NCBI GenBank assembly: GCA_964351995.1
Contig: CAYGQE010000007.1
Coordinates: 1-64,000 of the forward strand
Origin: SZUA-35 sp964351995
GTDB taxonomy: Bacteria; Actinomycetota; Acidimicrobiia; Acidimicrobiales; SZUA-35
Direction: 5' to 3'
Length of the DNA stretch: 64,000 bases
Under the pieces are notes generated by a model. It made no database searches and was not told the DNA's origin. It saw nothing but the letters and a program-made list of their open reading frames with translations. Numbering within the stretch: position 1 is the first letter of the stretch; every line of letters starts with the position of its first letter. The position numbers and the translations under genes are program-made. Positions 59,988 through 64,000 of the stretch are shown here, piece after piece.

Positions 59988-60158
59988 ACGTTCGATCTCC
60001 GTGCCTGGTTTCCGCCAACGTGCAAATCGTTCGAACCAACTGCCGACAGAACGGTTCCGGGTTGAGGCGAGGTCAGTCGTGGACGAGGTCGTTCACCGAG
60101 CTGAGGGCGGCAGAGGGTCGATCGGAAGATCGATCACCATTCGTGGTCCACTGTCTGG

Positions 60159-60935
60159 ATGACCGAATCTGGGAAGACAGCAAGCTCGCACGACACGGCC
60201 ACGTGGTTCGAGCAGGGCGACTTCTCGGTCCGTTTCGGCTGGGGCCCGAACGGACTTCGTCGGTTGGCGCCCGGCGCTGACGTGGTGGTGATCATTGACG
60301 TGCTGTCGTTCTCGACGAGTGTTGACGTCGCCATCGGCCGGGGCGCAGTGGTGCTGCCCTACAAATGGCACGACGGCACCGAACACGCCTACGCAGAGGA
60401 ACACGACGCGATCGTGGCCGAGAAGGGTCGATGGGAACACGTTCCCGGACGGCTCACGCTTTCACCCGAGAGCCTGACGAAGCTCGAGCCTGGCACGCGG
60501 ATCGTGTTGCCTTCGCCCAACGGTTCGGCTCAGACGTTCGGTGCCAAGGAAGCGGGAGCGACAACGGTTCGGGTGGCGTGTCTTCGTAACGCATCGGCGG
60601 TTGCCGAGGCCTCGAGGGGCGGCGTTGTGTCGGTCATCGCAGCAGGGGAGCGTTGGCGAGGCGCGACAGGCCCGCTGCGGCCTGCGTATGAAGACATGCT
60701 CGGCGCCGGCGCCGTGATCGCTGCACTCGGGACGAAGGGTGCGTCGCCGGAAGCCCGTGCCGCTGCAGCCGTCTTCAACGACGCTCGCCCGGACCTGCGT
60801 GGGCTGGTCATCGCATGTGGGTCTGGCCGAGAGCTGATCGAGAAGGGCGCCATCGCCGACGTCGAGTTGGCCGCTGCGCTCGATGCAAGCGATGCGGTGC
60901 CAACGCTCGACGGCGTCACCTTGATTTCTGGCTGA
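60159..60935 (+). CDS. ComB-like 2-phosphosulfolactate phosphatase family protein
   Basis: 258 residues. Family marks: VVVIIDVLSFSTSVDVAIGRGA, IVLPSPNGSAQTFGA, ACLRNASAVAEAS and VIAAGERWRGATGPLRPAYEDMLGAGAVI. ComB removes phosphate from 2-phosphosulfolactate in coenzyme M synthesis; in actinobacteria without that pathway the substrate is unknown. ATG 60159. Ends 6 bases from the converging membrane gene. Confidence 0.87.
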   Translation: MTESGKTASSHDTATWFEQGDFSVRFGWGPNGLRRLAPGADVVVIIDVLSFSTSVDVAIGRGAVVLPYKWHDGTEHAYAEEHDAIVAEKGRWEHVPGRLTLSPESLTKLEPGTRIVLPSPNGSAQTFGAKEAGATTVRVACLRNASAVAEASRGGVVSVIAAGERWRGATGPLRPAYEDMLGAGAVIAALGTKGASPEARAAAAVFNDARPDLRGLVIACGSGRELIEKGAIADVELAAALDASDAVPTLDGVTLISG

Positions 60936-60941
60936 CCCGAT

Positions 60942-61352
60942 TCAGGAGGGGTTCGAGGCCACGCTGGCGCTGAGGTTGTCCGGGAGTTCCAGGCGAGATT
61001 CGAGCTCGGGCTTGGTGAACAAGAAGTCGGTGGCGACCCGGTTGCCGTCGTTTGTCTCGATCATGAGTCGGTGCCCGATGAGGCGTTTGTCGAAGTCGAG
61101 AGTCGGTTCGGCCGATGACGGAATCGATACCGACGATCGACGCATGCGTTTGACCAACAGACCGTCGGGTGTGTCGAACACGCCGGTCTGGCCGACGCGG
61201 AACCGCCAGAACATGAACACGGCGCAGATGACTCCGTAGAAGAATTGTTCCTGGCCGGTTTGAGCATCGAGCAACGAAAAGAAGGCGAGGAGGGCCAGAA
61301 AGAACGACGTGAAGGCGGCGAGTGCGCCCGCCTTGGTTTCTCTGACTTTCAT
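60942..61352 (-). CDS. Small membrane protein of unknown function
   Basis: 136 residues, two membrane segments at the start (AFTSFFLALLAFFSLLD and FFYGVICAVFMFWRFRV) and a soluble C-terminus (RLIGHRLMIETNDGNRVATD) that looks like a PH-like or beta-barrel domain. ATG 61352. No family recognised. The 164-bp gap to the SoxR-like gene end contains nothing recognised. Confidence 0.72.
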   Translation of the reverse strand: MKVRETKAGALAAFTSFFLALLAFFSLLDAQTGQEQFFYGVICAVFMFWRFRVGQTGVFDTPDGLLVKRMRRSSVSIPSSAEPTLDFDKRLIGHRLMIETNDGNRVATDFLFTKPELESRLELPDNLSASVASNPS

Positions 61353-61516
61353 GCGACGACCGCCATTTCGGCATCGTAGGTCCTTTGTCGCCGATGACCA
61401 GTCCTGAAGGGTCTGCCGACCGACCTGGTGTAGAACACGACCATGGCCTCTCTTGCCGATCGAATCGGAACGCCCAGAGATCGTTAGGCAGCGGCGGCTC
61501 GCTCTCGGCGGCAGTG

Positions 61517-62500
61517 CTACTCGGCTGCTGAGTCAGGCGGATCGAAGAGTGGACGGAACGAGAACGCATGCACAGACGGGCCATTCGCCGCCAGTTGCTC
61601 CACTCGTTCTCTGGCCTCGTCAAGGGTGGGAATGTGTCCCGCTGGTATCCACCACATGGTGAGGACGGGTAGGTCGTCCATTGGTTCGAACCACTCGCGG
61701 CGCTTTCGCAAGAATCGGGCATGATCGCTCTTGAAGACGTAGTCCTTCAGCGAGTCGATCGAGTCCCACACGGTGAGATTGGGAAGAATCGTTGGGTCGT
61801 CGAACCCGCGAATCGCCGTTGCGTTGCCTGAGTCGTCTTGCAGGCGCCACACGAAGCCTGGCGAAGCCTCGGCCAGCGCATTGATGGGGTCCAGGTTGTC
61901 CATGAATTCGCTGACCCGTGGATCGTCGACCGGGTAGTTGAGTCGGCCGATGTTGATCTGGGCGAGATGCCAGGTCGAGTTCATGCTGGTTCCTGTGGTT
62001 GGTTCGGACTCGGTGGTCAGCGCAACGGCGCCGGCGGCGGTCGGGAGGTCAGCTGAGGTATTGCCCATCAGGTAGCGGGGGCCAGCCCCGAGCGCAGCGG
62101 CCTCGTCGTCGGGGTTGTAGAGCATGCAGGCGTCGAGCGAGACGCACCCGCAGCCAATGCATCCGTCGAGGTGGTCTCGTAGGCCGAGGAGCCGTTCGAC
62201 GCGGTCGTCGATGTCGCTTCGAAACTCTTCGGCAAGCGCTGCCCAGTCAGCGTCGTTGGGTGTTCGGTTGTCGGGGAGTTCGCTGAGGCGCTCGCCGATC
62301 TCGCTCAGCGGGTAGCCCAGGCGTTGGCACACCACGATGACCGACAGCCTGCGAATCGACGAGCGGTGGAAGCGCCGATGCCCCGCTTCGGTTCGGACCG
62401 GCGAGAGAAGGTTCTTGCGCTCGTAGAAACGAATCGTTGCCACAGACACGCCGGTGCGTGCGGACAAGGTCCCAATCGACAACAGTTCCGCTGGATCCAT
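61517..62500 (-). CDS. SoxR-like [2Fe-2S] MerR regulator fused to a DUF3291 domain
   Basis: 327 residues. 1-130 is a MerR-family regulator: SIGTLSARTGVSVATIRFYE, SVIVVCQRLGYPLSEIGERL, then C114, C117, C119 and C125 (CIGCGCVSLDAC) in exactly the SoxR cluster spacing C-x2-C-x-C-x5-C. Linker about 131-172. From 173, NSTWHLAQINIGRLNYPVDD, WRLQDDSGNATAI, LTVWDSIDSLKDYVFKSDHA and FEPMDDLPVLTMWWIPAG fit DUF3291. The reading frame is continuous. SoxR senses redox-cycling compounds; the added domain may bind them. Faces a nitroreductase gene across an operator. Confidence 0.88.
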   Translation of the reverse strand: MDPAELLSIGTLSARTGVSVATIRFYERKNLLSPVRTEAGHRRFHRSSIRRLSVIVVCQRLGYPLSEIGERLSELPDNRTPNDADWAALAEEFRSDIDDRVERLLGLRDHLDGCIGCGCVSLDACMLYNPDDEAAALGAGPRYLMGNTSADLPTAAGAVALTTESEPTTGTSMNSTWHLAQINIGRLNYPVDDPRVSEFMDNLDPINALAEASPGFVWRLQDDSGNATAIRGFDDPTILPNLTVWDSIDSLKDYVFKSDHARFLRKRREWFEPMDDLPVLTMWWIPAGHIPTLDEARERVEQLAANGPSVHAFSFRPLFDPPDSAAE

Positions 62501-62507
62501 TTCTGCA

Positions 62508-62540
62508 CTATAGGTGAGGTATTGCGAACCTTACCTATAG
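62508..62540. promoter_or_regulatory. Long palindrome, SoxR/MerR operator candidate
   Basis: CTATAGGTGAGGT (62508-62520) and ACCTTACCTATAG (62528-62540) match in 12 of 13 arm positions around a 7-base centre. It lies 7 bases before the SoxR-like start and 61 bases before the nitroreductase start. TATAG-like -10 elements occur at both ends, so both genes may be controlled from it. MerR-family operators are palindromic and overlap the promoter spacer. Confidence 0.75.
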
Positions 62541-62601
62541 ATGAGAATTTCCCCAGCGGTGGCGTCTGGCTCAGATCCGGCGCACCGATCACAATGGCCG
62601 G

Positions 62602-63264
62602 GTGAACGTCTCTGAAGTCCTGCAAAATCGCTATTCGGTCCGGGGGTACCTGGCCGACCCCGTGCCAGAGGAGTTGATCAGAGAGGTGCTGGACACCGCC
62701 CGGCTGGCGGCGTCGAACACCAACACTCAGCCATGGCACGTCGCGGTGGTGTCCGGTGAAGCCTGCGACCGGCTCCGCGACGAACTGTGTGCGCTCTTCG
62801 ATGCCGGAGCGGCCCAGGAGCGCGGCTTTCCTGGCAGCCCGAAGATGGATGGCGTCTACCTCGATCGGCAACGAGCCTGTGGGTTTGGCTACTACGAAAC
62901 AATGGGTGTGCAGCGCGAAGACAGAGAGGGACGAACGCGTATTGCTCGGAAGAACTACGAACTCTTCGGCGCTCCTCACGTTGCGTTCTTTTCGATGCCA
63001 CGGACCTTTGGCTATTCATCCGCAGTCGACATGGGCATCTTCTTGCAGACGGTGATGCTCGTCATGTTCGAGAAGGGGATCGGTTGCATTGCTCAGGGTT
63101 CACTCGCTGGCTACCCGGGGCCGGTTCGAGAGATCGTCGACATGCCAGAAGAGAACGAGATCATCTTCGGCCTCTCGTTTGGCTTCGAGGATCCCGATGC
63201 ACACATCAACACGGTTCGCATGACTCGTGCTCCGCTGGATGAGGTAGCGACGTTCACCAGTTGA
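62602..63264 (+). CDS. Nitroreductase family enzyme
   Basis: 220 residues: NRYSVRGYLADPVPEELIREV (FMN phosphate arginine), ARLAASNTNTQPWHVAVVSG, DMGIFLQTVMLVMFEKGIGC and LSFGFEDPDAHINTVRMTR, close to the NfnB/PnbA-like class that reduces nitro compounds or quinones. GTG 62602 used. Divergent from the SoxR-DUF3291 gene; the shared palindrome suggests induction by redox-cycling drugs, for which this enzyme would be the detoxifier. Confidence 0.92.
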   Translation: MNVSEVLQNRYSVRGYLADPVPEELIREVLDTARLAASNTNTQPWHVAVVSGEACDRLRDELCALFDAGAAQERGFPGSPKMDGVYLDRQRACGFGYYETMGVQREDREGRTRIARKNYELFGAPHVAFFSMPRTFGYSSAVDMGIFLQTVMLVMFEKGIGCIAQGSLAGYPGPVREIVDMPEENEIIFGLSFGFEDPDAHINTVRMTRAPLDEVATFTS

Positions 63265-63285
63265 ACGGGTCCTAGGGTGCGTCCA

Positions 63286-64000
63286 GTGGATCTTCGACTG
63301 ATCGCGACCGACATCGATGGCACCCTGCTCGGGCCCCACGAGGCGGTGACGCAACGAACGATCGAGGCGCTCCGTGCCGCTCATCAAGCCGGCGTTGAAG
63401 TGATCGCAGCCACTGGTCGTTCGCACTCGAGCGCCGTTCCGCTGATCGAATCGGTGGGTTGCATTCGGTGGCTTCTTGCGTCGAACGGGGCAACGCTGTT
63501 CGACCTGTCGATCGGGAAGGTCGTCGAGCAGTCGCTCCTCGACCGCAACATCGTTCGCGCCTTGGCGGCCAAGCTGAACACCGAGTTCGTCGGTTTGGGC
63601 TTCTCCTGGGAGAACGCCGAGGGGGTCTACCAAGACGAAGCCTTTCGAGCCATCAGGTCGACGGCGTTCCCTTCCCGCAAGATCGCACGTCGTTCACCTG
63701 GCGTGTTCGAACCAGGCGCTGATGACCTTGCGAAGATGATGGTGCTCCACCCGACGCTTGCTGATGGCGAGTGGCTCGAGGCGTCCCGCCCCCACATTCC
63801 CGCTGAGTTGAGCTTTGCTACGTCAGGCCTGGGCTTTGTCGAGATCACTTCGGCACGTGCTGACAAGGCGATTGCGCTCGCTGCGTTGTGTGACCGACTT
63901 GGGATCGATCAGGAACAGACCATCGCCTTCGGCGATCAGGTGAACGATCTCGGCATGCTCCGCTGGGCCGGGCGTGGCTATGCGATGGCGAACGCCCACG
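63286..64000 (+). CDS. HAD-superfamily (Cof-type) phosphatase, C-terminus off the window
   Basis: Starts VDLRLIATDIDGTLLGPHEAV, with the HAD nucleophile motif DIDGT, motif II in AATGRSHSS, motif III/IV near the end in ADKAIALAALCDRLGI and FGDQVNDLGML. Cof-type proteins dephosphorylate sugar phosphates or FMN/pyridoxal phosphate. About 238 residues are present and the family is about 270, so only the last part is missing. GTG 63286 or 63277 as start. It follows the nitroreductase by 21 bases. Confidence 0.88.
   Translation, partial: MDLRLIATDIDGTLLGPHEAVTQRTIEALRAAHQAGVEVIAATGRSHSSAVPLIESVGCIRWLLASNGATLFDLSIGKVVEQSLLDRNIVRALAAKLNTEFVGLGFSWENAEGVYQDEAFRAIRSTAFPSRKIARRSPGVFEPGADDLAKMMVLHPTLADGEWLEASRPHIPAELSFATSGLGFVEITSARADKAIALAALCDRLGIDQEQTIAFGDQVNDLGMLRWAGRGYAMANAH

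Noticed and set aside
1..64000. Prophage, transposon, integron, CRISPR, rRNA or tRNA genes
   Set aside because: No integrase, transposase, regularly spaced repeats or tRNA-like clover sequence was found in the gaps, all of which are under 300 bases once the DUF2510 gene is counted.

Overview
The window is a single 64 kb stretch of GC-rich (roughly 63-65% by eye) bacterial chromosome. Gene content points to a high-GC Gram-positive of the Acidimicrobiia type: a WhiB iron-sulfur regulator, a DtxR-family repressor, a DUF2510 protein, a septum-formation domain protein, many GTG starts, and a halohydrin dehalogenase-like protein of the kind described from Ilumatobacter. Assignment to Acidimicrobiia is an inference; actinobacterial affiliation is firmer. 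No rRNA, tRNA, CRISPR array, integrase or transposase was seen. One run of 100 N (2610-2709) marks an assembly gap inside a 15-bp tandem repeat.

Layout. 1-3.7 kb: a truncated transglutaminase-like protein, the halohydrin dehalogenase candidate, a SnoaL-like protein, a small DUF2510 protein carrying the interrupted repeat, and a DtxR-type metalloregulator. 3.7-11 kb: a PAS-GAF histidine kinase, a septum-formation domain protein, then a lipoprotein / membrane-fusion adaptor / ABC ATPase / FtsX-like permease set. 11-19 kb: RidA, nitroreductase, DUF1772, a TauD-type dioxygenase, DinB, and a translationally coupled trio (retropepsin-like zinc protease, M14-type deacylase, RimK ligase with a C-terminal RCK_C domain). 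19-24 kb: type II NADH dehydrogenase and two histidine kinase loci around a single-domain response regulator. 23.6-28.3 kb: an oleA-oleBC-oleD long-chain olefin cluster. 28.4-34 kb: purU, an SMP-30 protein and a heterodimeric ABC exporter. 34-37 kb: a three-gene overlapping operon (HDOD-GGDEF, pentapeptide-repeat potassium channel, HDOD). 37-48 kb: TauE/SafE and MlrC, DUF952/DUF389, prephenate dehydratase and a sucrase/ferredoxin-like protein, an MBL hydrolase, a coiled-coil protein, and a pyrE-ybaK-trmH overlap operon. 48-51 kb: an orphan ParA ATPase divergent from two LuxR-type regulators with unusual receiver domains, followed by WhiB. 51-64 kb: redox enzymes (FMN reductase, SDRs, OYE, nitroreductase), transporters, a ComB-like phosphatase, and a SoxR-DUF3291 fusion facing a nitroreductase across a long palindrome; the window ends inside a HAD phosphatase.

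Genes are densely packed with many 1-8 base overlaps, so most sets are probably cotranscribed and translationally coupled. The strongest candidates for follow-up are the SoxR-DUF3291/nitroreductase switch with its operator, the halohydrin dehalogenase, the protease-deacylase-RimK/RCK_C trio, the HDOD-GGDEF-channel operon, and the ole cluster.
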